Assembly: GCF_045291395.1 (NCBI RefSeq)
Contig: NZ_CP152342.1
Span: 2,108,001 to 2,172,000 of the forward strand
DNA from: MR-S7 sp000400995
Lineage (GTDB): Bacteria; Pseudomonadota; Gammaproteobacteria; Burkholderiales; Burkholderiaceae_C
Length of the DNA: 64,000 bases
Direction of reading: 5' to 3'
In this document: in pieces, positions 45,028-56,722 of the stretch
How the letters are laid out: the number at the start of each line of letters is the position of its first letter
Position numbering within the stretch: the first letter of the stretch is position 1
Made by a program: the position numbers and the translations under genes
Notes under the pieces: generated by a model
The model's database searches: none
What the model saw: the letters and a program-made list of their open reading frames with translations, nothing else
What the model was told of the DNA's origin: nothing

Positions 45028-45813
45028 TTACCCCGGCACACGCACCTGCACCGCCGTGCCGCCGCCCTCGGCCGGCGCGAGCCACAGCGTACCTCCCACG
45101 CTGGCCGCCCGGCGGTGCATGCCCGCCAGCCCGTGGCCCGACGGCCCGTGCGGCGCATCCATCGGCAGGCCCCGGCCGTTGTCCGCCACCTCCAGCCGCC
45201 ATTCGCCCCCCTGCGGCGGGCCCGCGTGGCGCAGGGCGATGCGCAGCAGCGATGCGCCCGAATGCTGCAGCACGTTGCTCACGGCCTCCTGCACGATGCC
45301 CGTGAGCGCGCGCGCGGGCGCCCCGGTGGGCACGGCCACGCCGTCGGGCAGCGCAATGTCCCAGGCCAGCGCGATGCCGCGCCGGTCCAGCGCGGGCTGG
45401 ATGCGGTGCCGCAGCCGTGCCAGGCAGTCGGGCAGCGCGTCGTCGTCCCCGTCCATGGAGTCCACCAGCAGGCGCAAGTCGAGCAGGCACTGCTCCAGCG
45501 CCCGCACCAGCGGCTGCGCCGTGGGGTCGCGCGCATCCACCAGCGCCATGGCATTGACGAGCTGCGATCCCACCTGGTCGTGCAGGCCGCGCGCGATGCG
45601 CTGGCGCTCCTGCTTCAGCTCCGGGCTGGGGCGCACGCTGCGCCGGGGGCGCCAGCGCAAGGCGCGCGGGAGCTGCCCCACCAGCAGCCCGCCCAGCAAC
45701 GCGGCGCCGCAGGCATTCACGATCAGCCAGCGCTGCGCCGCGTCGCGCTCCAGGCCGTCGCCGAAGAACAGCAGCAGCAGATCCAGCGCCAGTTGCACCA
45801 GCCACAGGGCCAC
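45028..45813 (-). CDS. NarX-type sensor histidine kinase (short membrane anchor)
   Basis: The product is about 261 residues. Two hydrophobic helices near the N-terminus are followed by a HisKA_3 domain with the phosphoacceptor in QRIARGLHDQVGSQLVNA. The HATPase_c domain has N-box QEAVSNVLQHSGA and G-box DNGRGLP. The GTG start at 45813 is provisional; the frame is open back to the response-regulator stop. It is downstream of, and probably in operon with, a NarL-type regulator. Its divergent target is likely the fibre-like operon starting at 47222. Confidence 0.85.
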   Translation of the reverse strand: MALWLVQLALDLLLLFFGDGLERDAAQRWLIVNACGAALLGGLLVGQLPRALRWRPRRSVRPSPELKQERQRIARGLHDQVGSQLVNAMALVDARDPTAQPLVRALEQCLLDLRLLVDSMDGDDDALPDCLARLRHRIQPALDRRGIALAWDIALPDGVAVPTGAPARALTGIVQEAVSNVLQHSGASLLRIALRHAGPPQGGEWRLEVADNGRGLPMDAPHGPSGHGLAGMHRRAASVGGTLWLAPAEGGGTAVQVRVPG

Positions 45814-45861
45814 GCAGACCAGCGCGAATGCGGGGGCTGGAGGGCGAGCACGGCGCAGCCT

Positions 45862-46656
45862 TCAGAACAGGCCGCGCAGCGAGGCGAAGCGCACGGCCTG
45901 CGCGCGCGTGCGCACCTGCAGCTTGCGGTAGATGCTCTTGATGTGCGTGTTCACCGTGAGGCCGCTGATGAGCAGCCGGGTGCCGATCTCCGTGCTGGTG
46001 TAGCCGCTGGCCACCATGCGCAGCACCTCCTTCTCGCGCTGCGACAGGCGCTCGGTTTCGTGCTCCGCGCGCCGCGGCGCATGCGCCGCCGCCGAGGCGC
46101 CATTGCCGTCGAAGCGCTGCAGCAGCCGGCGCGCCAGGTGGGGCGTGATGGAGGCGCCGCCGTTGGCCACCTGCAGCACGGCCTGCGGGTAGTTGCCGAA
46201 CCACGAGTTCTTGACCAGGTAGCCCGTGGCGCCCAGCTCGAAGGCGTGCAGCACCTGGTCGTCGTTCTCCATGATGGAGATGACGATGGCCTCGGCCGAC
46301 GGCCGGATGGATTTCATGTAGTCGATCAGCGAGAGCCCCTCGCCGTCGCCCAGGTGGATGTCGGCCAGCATCACGTCGAATTCGTGCTGCTTGATCGCGC
46401 GGCGCCCTTCGCGCACGCTGGCGGCCTGCGCGACCAGCAGCGTGCGCGCATCGGCCATGAGTTCCTGCGCGATCACCTGGCGCATGTGCGCGTCGTCGTC
46501 CACCAGCAGCACGCGCACGGGCTTGGCCGTCTGCCCCGCCAGGAAATCCGGCCAGATGACCGGCGGGCTCTGGTGCATGGCGAACGGCCCCTGGTCCGGA
46601 CTGCTTCTCGCCAGCGGTCCCAGGCCGCAAGCGTTGGTTCCCATCGAGCTCAGCAT
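45862..46656 (-). CDS. NarL/LuxR-type response regulator
   Basis: The product is 264 residues. The receiver domain (about 45-165) has the acidic pair VLLVDDDAHMRQV, phosphoacceptor aspartate in DVMLADIHLGDG and lysine in GYLVKNSWF. The LuxR HTH follows (LSQREKEVLRMVASGYTSTEIG). The N-terminal 40 residues before the receiver are not conserved-looking; starts at 46656, 46644 or 46578 are all possible. It is divergent from, and the best candidate regulator of, the QN-repeat operon. Confidence 0.88.
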   Translation of the reverse strand: MLSSMGTNACGLGPLARSSPDQGPFAMHQSPPVIWPDFLAGQTAKPVRVLLVDDDAHMRQVIAQELMADARTLLVAQAASVREGRRAIKQHEFDVMLADIHLGDGEGLSLIDYMKSIRPSAEAIVISIMENDDQVLHAFELGATGYLVKNSWFGNYPQAVLQVANGGASITPHLARRLLQRFDGNGASAAAHAPRRAEHETERLSQREKEVLRMVASGYTSTEIGTRLLISGLTVNTHIKSIYRKLQVRTRAQAVRFASLRGLF

Positions 46657-47221
46657 GTGGATCTCCCGGACGGCGCACTTGAAAAAAGCACACAACACAC
46701 AGTCCTGCAACACCGCGGAGCCCGCCGTCCCTGGCCGCGCGGCAGCAGAAATTACACCCGATGACAAGCGGCTGTGCCATGTGGCCCCGCGGGAGTTACG
46801 CAATTCACATCTGGAAAACACCATGAACGCGGGAGGCGGCCGCCCCGCCGCCTTTCAGCCCTGGGCGCACAGCGGCGCCGCGCGCTTCCATTCGCAGTGG
46901 GTGGAAGAAAACACATCCCCTTCTCGGAGATGCGAACGTTACAGAAAGACACTACCTTTGCGGCGCGTGGGTCTTGTCCCTCTGTTTCCTCTCTCAAGAG
47001 CCGCCGCGCGGCAGCGCACGGGAGCGGCAAAGGACCCGCAACCGGCTACCCCGTTTCGGAGATGTTTGCGGCGCGCGGCATTGCAGACACTGGAACCAGA
47101 CAAAGGGCAGACCCGCCGGCAACGGCAGACCGCCTCCTTGTCCAGGCCAGCCGCGGCACCGGTTATGTCCCCCGGGACACTGGACGCTCGGCTTTTTCGA
47201 CACGTTACAGGAGAGACAGTC
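46657..47221. promoter_or_regulatory. Long divergent regulatory region upstream of the QN-repeat protein gene
   Basis: There are 565 bases without a supported gene. Two motif pairs stand out. CGGAGATG and TTTGCGGCGCG occur together at 46925-46967 (separated by 24 bases) and again, directly joined, at 47057-47075. CGTTACAG followed by a GA-rich run occurs near 46937 and again at 47203, just before the start of the repeat-protein gene. These may be regulator sites or remnants of a duplicated leader. The region is long enough for complex two-component control. Confidence 0.45.
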
Positions 47222-47836
47222 ATGAAAGTTCTTGCATTCTTTGCCTTGAGCGCCGTGGCAACCGCAGCGATGGCAGTCCAGCCCGCCAGCACCATCACGC
47301 TGAGCGGCCCGTCCACGCAGAACACCAGTGTCAACGGTGCGACTCTCACGAACACCTCGGGTGCGCGCAACGAGGCGATGCAAAACGTCGCATCGAACGC
47401 CGGCCCCGTCCAGGTGTTCGCCGGCGGCTCGTCCAACCAGCAGGCCAACCTGAACGGCGGTACCGTGTCCAACGAAGCCCGGGGCGACGACGCCGTGGCC
47501 CGGCAGAACCTGGCCAGCAACAACGGCGCAGTGGAAATCCGCAGCTCATCCAACCAGACCGTGAACACGAACGGCGGCACCCTGAGCAACCTGGCCGACG
47601 GCAGCGGCGCCAAGGCCAGCCAGAACATCGCCTCCAACTTCGGGCACGTGGTGGTGGCCGCGGCTTCCAACCAGACCGCCAACTTCAACAGCGGCGGCAG
47701 CGCCATCAACAAGGCGCTGGGAAGCAACTCCTACGCCGTGCAGAACATCTCCTCCAACGATGCCTGCGCCGAAGACCCCTGCCCTGGCGGCAACTGCGCT
47801 CCCACCAAGCCCGGCAAGCCTGGCGGCAAGTGGTAA
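47222..47836 (+). CDS. QN-rich secreted repeat protein, candidate functional-amyloid subunit
   Basis: The product is 204 residues with a Sec signal (about 1-18, ending AMA). The body has four imperfect repeats of 39-41 residues, each with SNQ (positions 71, 110, 149; a variant STQ at 31) and QN (54, 95, 134, 174) plus ASN/SSN. The pattern is SNQTxNxNGGTxSNxAxG, then AxQNxASNxGxVxV. This resembles curlin and especially Fap-type (Pseudomonas FapB/FapC) repeats. The C-terminus has three cysteines (DACAEDPCPGGNC) and a Pro/Lys/Gly tail. Homology is by pattern only. The start has ribosome-binding site AGGAGAG. It is the first gene of a four-gene operon with a CsgG-like lipoprotein, which suggests secretion as a surface fibre. 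Confidence 0.65.
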   Translation: MKVLAFFALSAVATAAMAVQPASTITLSGPSTQNTSVNGATLTNTSGARNEAMQNVASNAGPVQVFAGGSSNQQANLNGGTVSNEARGDDAVARQNLASNNGAVEIRSSSNQTVNTNGGTLSNLADGSGAKASQNIASNFGHVVVAAASNQTANFNSGGSAINKALGSNSYAVQNISSNDACAEDPCPGGNCAPTKPGKPGGKW

Positions 47837-47899
47837 GCCCGGAGGCGCCGGGCCCGGCCGGGCTCCGGCGCCATGTCGATCCACAACAGGAGAGTCGCC

Positions 47900-48319
47900 A
47901 TGGACAGCCGCATCATGACCCGCCTGCTGCTCGGCGCCTGGGCGCTGGGCATGGGCGCAATGGCACCCGCATGGTCCGCTCCCGGCGAAGACCCGGTGGT
48001 CCTGCAGAAGAAGGTGACCGTGCAGATGCAGCCCTGGGGGTCCGAGACCCGGTCGGGCTACATCAACTACAACAACGGCCTGGCCGCGTGGCAGCAGGCG
48101 CGCCTCACGCGCTACGTGGCCAAGGCCTTTTCGGGCGACACCACCGGCATCCTGACCGAGAAGGACGTGGTCAACGCCGTGGACACCAAGGGCTCCAAGG
48201 TGGTGTGCTCGCAGTCGGTGGGCAGCACCAGCGGCGCGGCGGCCCCCACGGGTGCCGGCGGCAAGCCTACCGAACAGGTGGTGGTGCTGCGCGGAGACCT
48301 GGTCAACATCTGCTGGTGA
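47900..48319 (+). CDS. Small exported protein of the fibre-like operon
   Basis: A 139-residue product starts at ATG 47900 behind CAGGAGAG. It has a Sec signal peptide (about 1-28, ending AWSA) and a mature part with two cysteines, VVCSQS and the C-terminal VNICW, which may form a disulfide. The body contains YINYNNGLAAWQQARLTRYV. I do not recognise a family. Position and size suggest a CsgE/CsgF/HfaA-like accessory or minor subunit; that is inference. Confidence 0.6.
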   Translation: MDSRIMTRLLLGAWALGMGAMAPAWSAPGEDPVVLQKKVTVQMQPWGSETRSGYINYNNGLAAWQQARLTRYVAKAFSGDTTGILTEKDVVNAVDTKGSKVVCSQSVGSTSGAAAPTGAGGKPTEQVVVLRGDLVNICW

Positions 48320-48407
48320 GCCCGTTTTCCCCTGGCTGGCGCCGTGCGGCACCCGGCGCTGGCAACAGGGTCCGATCACGCTGGTGCAGGGAAGAGAGGG
48401 CCTTGCC

Positions 48408-50111
48408 ATGAACACCCGCCGTACACCCCGGATGCTGTGGCTGCTGCTGGCGGGCACGCTGCTCGCCGCAGGCTGCACCACCCCCATGGACCCGCGCAAG
48501 GACGCGCGCCTGCAGAACGCCGCCTACACCACCAACCGGCCCGTGGTGCGGCCCACGCGCTCGGTGTCGAGCTTTTCCGATTCGCTGATGTGCATGGACC
48601 ACATGCTGCGCGCCGCGCAGGTGCCCACCACGCTCATCACCAGCAAGCAGGTGATCGACTATTCCAGCCGCGTGCCCGTGGCGGCCAAGGACATGATCGT
48701 CACCGCCCTCTCGCAGATGTCGCGCGTGTCCAATGCCTTCCGCTACGTGGACTACGAAGTGGACATCGTGCGCCAGGACACGGTGCAGAACCTCACCACC
48801 ATCCTGCTCAACAACAACCTCATGCAGTTGCAGCGCCCGGCGCTGTACGTCTCGGGCGCCATCGCCTTCGTGGACCAGAACGTGGTCACCAACCGCTTCG
48901 ACGCCGGCACCTCCGCCAGCCGCCTGGATACGGGCTACAGCCAGAACCGCACGGCCACCGTCATCGGGCTGGAGATGCACCTGGGCGACTTCCGCACGCG
49001 CACGCTCATCCCGGGCCTGGACTCGGCCAACGAGGTGGTGATCGGCAGCGGCAGCCAAGGCCTGGACGTGGCCGGGCGCATCGGCAGCTACGGCGTCAAC
49101 TTCAACGTGGGGCGCGACTACGCACTGGGCGCGGGCGGCGCCATGCGCACGCTGATCGACCTGGCCACCATCGAGCTGGTGGGCAAGTGGGCGCGCGTGC
49201 CCTACTGGCAGTGCCTGACGCTGGACCAGACCCACCCCGACTTCCAGCGCCAGATGCGCGACTGGTACGACGAGAGCGGCGGCGTGGGCCAGGCGCAGTT
49301 GGTGCAAAGCTCGCTCATCGCGCAGGGCTACCTGCAGACGGGCGCCGACGTGCTGGCCATGGACTCGCCCGCGCTGCGCACCGCGCTCGCCCAGTTCCAG
49401 ATCGACAACCTGCTGGTGCCCACCGGCGTGCTCGACTTCAACACCTACGAGCGCGCGATGCGCCACTTCGTCGCGCTCGGCCCCGACGGCGCGCTGCAGC
49501 GCGTGGGCTGGGGCCCTTCCGGCCCCACCGGCGCCATGGCCGAGGCCAAGGCGGGCGCCGCGCCCGTGCGCACCTCCAGCCTCTCGCTCACCGCCACCGC
49601 GCCTCCGCCGCGCGTGATCGACATGCAGCTCGAAAACACGCTGCCGCCCGGCATGGAGCCCACCTTCGAGGTCGGCGAGCAGATCTTCGTCTCGGCCACG
49701 GTATCGCGCACCTCGCACATGTACTGCTACTTCGCCGACGCCGGCGGCAACGTGATGCGGCTCACGCCCAACATGGTCACCCCGCACTCGCTGGTGGCGG
49801 CCCACCAGGCCGTGCGCCTGCCCGACTGGCTGGTGCCCAACCCGGCGTTCATCATGGACGCCAGCCGCCCCGGCACCGAGCGCGTCGCCTGCTTCGCCTC
49901 GGAGTCCGACGCCATGCCCCGGCTGCCCGCGCCGCTGCAGGGCTCGGCACTGGTCAACATCCAGGGCTACCGCTCCATCGAGGACGTGGCCAACGCCTTC
50001 GGCCAGGGGCTGGGCGAAGGCGGCTACGTGCAGTCGGGGCTGCACTGGAAGGTCATCCCCAAGAAGGCCCAGCCCGCCCCGGCCACGGCACCCCAGGCCG
50101 CCACGCGCTGA
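48408..50111 (+). CDS. CsgG/HfaB-like lipoprotein with DUF4384-like domain
   Basis: The product is 567 residues. The lipobox LLAAG-C places the lipidated Cys at about residue 23. The next 240 residues resemble the CsgG/HfaB secretion-pore family (RPALYVSGAIAFVDQNVV, ATVIGLEMHLGDFRTRT, GYGVNFNVGRDYAL-like). A segment reminiscent of peptidoglycan-binding repeats (about 290-370) follows. A DUF4384-like domain (GEQIFVSATVSRTSHMYCYF) lies near the end. As an outer-membrane lipoprotein in operon with a secreted QN-repeat protein it is the obvious secretion channel. The CsgG resemblance is by pattern and needs profile confirmation. Confidence 0.7.
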   Translation: MNTRRTPRMLWLLLAGTLLAAGCTTPMDPRKDARLQNAAYTTNRPVVRPTRSVSSFSDSLMCMDHMLRAAQVPTTLITSKQVIDYSSRVPVAAKDMIVTALSQMSRVSNAFRYVDYEVDIVRQDTVQNLTTILLNNNLMQLQRPALYVSGAIAFVDQNVVTNRFDAGTSASRLDTGYSQNRTATVIGLEMHLGDFRTRTLIPGLDSANEVVIGSGSQGLDVAGRIGSYGVNFNVGRDYALGAGGAMRTLIDLATIELVGKWARVPYWQCLTLDQTHPDFQRQMRDWYDESGGVGQAQLVQSSLIAQGYLQTGADVLAMDSPALRTALAQFQIDNLLVPTGVLDFNTYERAMRHFVALGPDGALQRVGWGPSGPTGAMAEAKAGAAPVRTSSLSLTATAPPPRVIDMQLENTLPPGMEPTFEVGEQIFVSATVSRTSHMYCYFADAGGNVMRLTPNMVTPHSLVAAHQAVRLPDWLVPNPAFIMDASRPGTERVACFASESDAMPRLPAPLQGSALVNIQGYRSIEDVANAFGQGLGEGGYVQSGLHWKVIPKKAQPAPATAPQAATR

Positions 50112-50141
50112 CCCGCACGCACGCCGCTGAAGGACGCCGCC

Positions 50142-51353
50142 ATGACGCCCGCCCCCCTTGCCGCCTGCACCGCGATGTGTGCGATCGGCATCGCCCTGCT
50201 GGCGCTGCCGGCGCGCGCCCAGGCGCGCGTCGAGCCCGTGCTGCCGCCGCCGATGGAGCCGGCCGTGCAGGCCGCTCCCGCGCCGCCGCAGCCCGCGGGG
50301 CAGCCCCAGCCCGCGGCCATCCAGCCGTCCGGCTCCGCCACGGCGCCGCGCATCCAGCCCTCGGGCAGCCCGCAGACCGACCCACTGCGCCTGCCCGAGC
50401 CGGACGATGCTGCCGCGCAGGCGCAGCTACAGAAGCTGCGCGCCTCGGCCCTGGCCAGCGCCCGGCGCGGCAGCAGCGCCGAAAAGGCCGCCGCGCGCAG
50501 CGCCTGGCTGCTGGGCCTGCTCTACCTGCACGGAGAGCGCGTGCCCCTGGACCGCCTGCAGGCCCAGCGCTGGTTCGAGCGCGCCCAGGCGCTGGGCGAG
50601 CCGCGCGCCAGCGCCGGGCTGGCCTGGTGCCAGATCGACGGCTGCCAGGGCCCGCCCAACCCCGCGGCCGCGCGCCCCTGGATCGCCCAGCTGCGCTCCG
50701 TGGACGCGGGCCTGGCGCTGCTGCTGGAATGGTGGGTGGAAGAGCGCCTGGCGCCCCTGCACGTGCCCCGCCCGCACGGCGGGCCGCAGGCGGGCGCCGA
50801 CGCCCATGCCCAGCTGCTGCAGCGCGCCGCCCAGGCGGGCAACGCCGACGCCATCAACGAGCAGGGCCTGGCCCACCTGACCGCCGCGCGCCTGCCCGAG
50901 GCCATGGCCCAGTTCCGCGCGGCGGCCGGCCGCTCGCCCGCCGCCGCCTCCAACGCGCGGCTGCTGGCCAGCCGGCTACAGCAGCAGAGCGTGCCCTCCT
51001 CCACCGCGCCGCAGGCTGCCGACGAGTGGCTCGCGCAGGCGCGCCGCTACCACCGGGGCGATGGCGTGCCCTCCAACTACACCGAGGCCATCCGCCTCTA
51101 CCAGATCGCGGCGGCCAGCGGCAGCCGGCCAGCCAAGCGCATGCTGGAGCTGATCTATTCGCGCCCCGCGCCGGGCGGCACGATCGACGTGGCCTGGATG
51201 CGGCAGCTCGCCACCATGGAGGTGTCGCCCGAGGGGTCGGTGCTTACGCTGCAGGCGCCGCCCACGCCGCAGCTGTTCGTGCGGGATCCGACGCCGCTGT
51301 TCGTGCTGATTCCGCAGGAGTGGCGGGCGGGGCGGGCCGTGGGGCCGCGGTGA
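50142..51353 (+). CDS. Exported Sel1/TPR-type repeat protein
   Basis: The product is 403 residues with a signal peptide (about 1-26, ending ARA). A proline/alanine-rich linker follows. The remainder is a helical Sel1-like array (AAARSAWLLGLLYLHGERVP, LQRAAQAGNADAINEQGLAHL, YHRGDGVPSNYTEAIRLYQIAAASGS). It is the last gene of the fibre-like operon and could be a periplasmic scaffold or chaperone for it; specific function unknown. Confidence 0.75.
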   Translation: MTPAPLAACTAMCAIGIALLALPARAQARVEPVLPPPMEPAVQAAPAPPQPAGQPQPAAIQPSGSATAPRIQPSGSPQTDPLRLPEPDDAAAQAQLQKLRASALASARRGSSAEKAAARSAWLLGLLYLHGERVPLDRLQAQRWFERAQALGEPRASAGLAWCQIDGCQGPPNPAAARPWIAQLRSVDAGLALLLEWWVEERLAPLHVPRPHGGPQAGADAHAQLLQRAAQAGNADAINEQGLAHLTAARLPEAMAQFRAAAGRSPAAASNARLLASRLQQQSVPSSTAPQAADEWLAQARRYHRGDGVPSNYTEAIRLYQIAAASGSRPAKRMLELIYSRPAPGGTIDVAWMRQLATMEVSPEGSVLTLQAPPTPQLFVRDPTPLFVLIPQEWRAGRAVGPR

Positions 51354-51363
51354 TTCTTCAATA

Positions 51364-51413
51364 TTGATAGCTGCTCGCGCTTTCTGGACAAGCGCTGGAG
51401 CCCTTTTTGGCAT
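51364..51413 (+). repeat. Dispersed palindromic repeat, copy 11
   Basis: It reads TTGATAGCTGCTCGCGCTT, TCTGGA, CAAGCGCTGGAGCCC. It separates the convergent Sel1-type and dnaE2 genes. It lies about ten bases past the Sel1-gene stop and immediately next to the dnaE2 stop. Confidence 0.9.
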
Positions 51414-51420
51414 TAAATGG

Positions 51421-54611
<3,191 letters not shown>

Positions 54612-54615
<4 letters not shown>

Positions 54616-55943
54616 GCGTACACCCCCTGCAGGAACCAGCCGCCCGTGGCCCGGTCGCGAAACACCCAGACCCAGCCGGCCTCGGGGCCGTGGGCCACGA
54701 AGTAGTCGCGCTGCGCCAGGCCCTCCTCGGCCTCGCCAGGAGCCTCCCACCAGCCGGCTTCCACGCGCTGCGGGCCGGCCAGCAGGCGCAGCGGCTGGCC
54801 GTGCAGGCAGGGGCGGTCGCCCCGCAGCGCCAGCGGGCGCGGCGGGCGCACCAGCCAGGCCGGCCAGGGCGTGCCCGCCTGGGCGCCCTCGGGCAGGGCT
54901 GGCGCGCCGCCGGCCGGGGCCTGCAATGCGGGCTGCCAGCGCTGCATGCGCTCGGGGCGGTGGTCTTGCACGGGCTCGGGCACCTGCACGCATTGCGGCC
55001 CCAGGCGGGCCGAGAGGCGCTCGACCAGCTGGTGCCAGGGCTCGCCCGGCTGCGCCTGCCCCTGCGGGGGCAGCAGGCTGGCGCTGTCCTGGGGCAGCGC
55101 GGCCGTCTGGAGGCTGCGCAGGGCCAGGCGGTCGGCGGGAGCGGCGAGGCGCTGGCGCGCCAGGCGCTCGGCCAGCAGCCGGCGCAGGTGGGCCGTGCCC
55201 TGCACGGCCTGGGCGGTGCGCAGCTCCAGGCGCTGCCAAGCGGGCAGGTCCACGCCGTCGATGCGGCGCAGGTCGTGGTGCCAGGCCACTTCGAGGGCCA
55301 GCACGCCCTGGTGGCGCGCGCGCAGCCAGCCCTGCAGCGCGTCGAGCAGGCGCTGGCCGGCCCACAGCAGCGCGTCGGCCGTTTCGGCACGCGCGGGCAG
55401 CTCCACCTCCAGGTCGAAGCGCTCGGGCAGCACGATCCAGTCCAGCGGCAGCGGCCTGTCGCCCCAGCCCTGGTCCAGCGCCTCCAGGCTGGCAGCGCCG
55501 AAGCGCCGGGCCACGCCCGCGCGGGGCAGCGCACGCAGCGCGCCCCAGGTGCGGCAGCCCAGGTGCTGCAGCGCGCCGGCGTGCGGGCGCAGCGCCGTCA
55601 GCGTGGCGACGGGCAGGTCGTGCGGCACCCGCCGGGGCGCGGGGCGGCCCGCGCGCCGCAGGCGCAGCAGCGCCAGGGCCTGCAGGGCCGTGGGGGCCTC
55701 GGCCCAGTCCCCGTCGCCGAGGTCGCCCGGACCGCCTCCGGAGGGCTGCGGCGCCTGCTGGCGCAGCAGCGCGCGCAGGGCGCCGCGCCCGCCCCAGAGG
55801 CGCTCGGTGCCGCTCACTTCGAACAGCAGGGCCTCGTCCAGCAACGCCACGCAGGGCGTGAAGCGCAGCGCCCACCAGCCCTGGGCGCCGGCGGGCAGGC
55901 CGGCGTCAGCGGCCGGCGGCAAGTGCCAGGCCAGCCAGTACAT
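54612..55943 (-). CDS. imuB: ImuB, inactive Y-family polymerase-like mutasome hub (short N-terminus)
   Basis: The product is 443 residues. It begins MYWLAWHLPPAADAG, then goes at once to WALRFTPCVALLDEALLFEVSG, the second half of the usual palm region. About 50-60 residues between the first strand and the later segment are missing compared with longer ImuB proteins. The remainder has the little-finger and C-terminal parts. ImuB is catalytically inactive and connects ImuA, DnaE2 and the beta clamp. It overlaps dnaE2 by four bases and the end of imuA upstream. The start was picked at ATG 55943. Confidence 0.85.
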
Positions 55944-56670
55944 GGCTTTCCTCCCGGGGCGGCGCCATGCCCCACGCCGCCATCTGCGCCTGCCGGCGCC
56001 GCCAGGCCTGCGCCTGCAGGGCGGCGGCCAGCCGCTCGCCGCGTGCGGGCAGCGCCACGGGCTGCTCCAGCGGCGGCCCGCGGCGCTTGAGCACATGCAC
56101 CTGCAGCACGTCGCCGCGCGCCTGCAGCCACAGGCGCAGGGGCGCGGGGCTGGCCTGCTGGCGCATGCCCTCGGGGCGCACGACCCACAGCAGCCGCTGC
56201 TGCTGCGCGGCCGCCAGCTGCAGGCGGCGCAGCATGGCGGCGCTGGCCTGCGGCAGCCAGGCGAGCACGGCCCGCACGTCGGCGCAGCGCAGCGCCTGCT
56301 CGCAGGCCCAGGCGGCGCCCGCGTCCCTGCCGCCCGGCGCGGGATGCACGCAGCACAGCCGCTGCGCCGCGATGCCGGCCTGCCGCAGCGCGGGGGCGAA
56401 CGGCTCCAGCGGCGGCGCCACGAGCACGGCGCGCCCTGCCCCGCCCGCCAGGTGGGCGGCCAGGGCGGGCGCCAAGAGCGTCCATTCGTGGTGCGCCTGG
56501 GGCGGCTGCAGCACCTCGCTCAAGGCGCCCAGGGGCCAGCCGCCGCCGGGCAGCTGCGCGTTGAGGGCCGCGTGGCCCGTGTCCACGGTGCGCTGCTGTG
56601 CGTCCGCCCAGGCCTGGCCCCGCCAGACGCCGGGCAGCGCGCTTGGGCAAAGGGTGGGAGGGGCGGACAT
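55906..56670 (-). CDS. imuA: ImuA, RecA/SulA-like mutasome protein
   Basis: The product is 254 residues of the ImuA type. It starts PSALPGVWRGQAWADAQQRTVDTG, with GHAALNAQLPGGGWPLGALSEVL and ALAAHLAGGAGRAVLVAPPL, and ends in an alanine-rich charged tail. It lies directly behind a LexA box and overlaps imuB, so it heads the imuA-imuB-dnaE2 SOS operon. Confidence 0.88.
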   Translation of the reverse strand: MSAPPTLCPSALPGVWRGQAWADAQQRTVDTGHAALNAQLPGGGWPLGALSEVLQPPQAHHEWTLLAPALAAHLAGGAGRAVLVAPPLEPFAPALRQAGIAAQRLCCVHPAPGGRDAGAAWACEQALRCADVRAVLAWLPQASAAMLRRLQLAAAQQQRLLWVVRPEGMRQQASPAPLRLWLQARGDVLQVHVLKRRGPPLEQPVALPARGERLAAALQAQAWRRRQAQMAAWGMAPPREESHVLAGLALAAGR

Positions 56671-56680
56671 TGCGACGAAA

Positions 56681-56700
56681 ATACTGTATAAAAATACAGT
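56681..56700 (-). promoter_or_regulatory. LexA (SOS) box upstream of imuA
   Basis: It reads ACTGTATAAAAATACAGT, a CTG-N10-CAG palindrome matching the gamma/beta-proteobacterial LexA operator closely. It lies 14 bases before the imuA start and should make the mutasome operon DNA-damage-inducible. Confidence 0.93.
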
Positions 56701-56722
56701 CTATCACCGCGCCTGGATCCTG

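Noticed and set aside
46806..47221. A protein gene upstream of and in frame with the QN-repeat gene
   Set aside because: The frame is open, but the translation is Arg-rich without pattern, lacks a ribosome-binding site, and the real gene has a signal peptide and good ribosome-binding site at 47222.
54616..55875. A single giant DnaE2-ImuB fusion, because one frame is open across both genes
   Set aside because: The upstream part in that frame is an Arg/Ala/Pro-rich shadow of imuB; ImuB and DnaE2 each have their own frame and start, with a four-base overlap.
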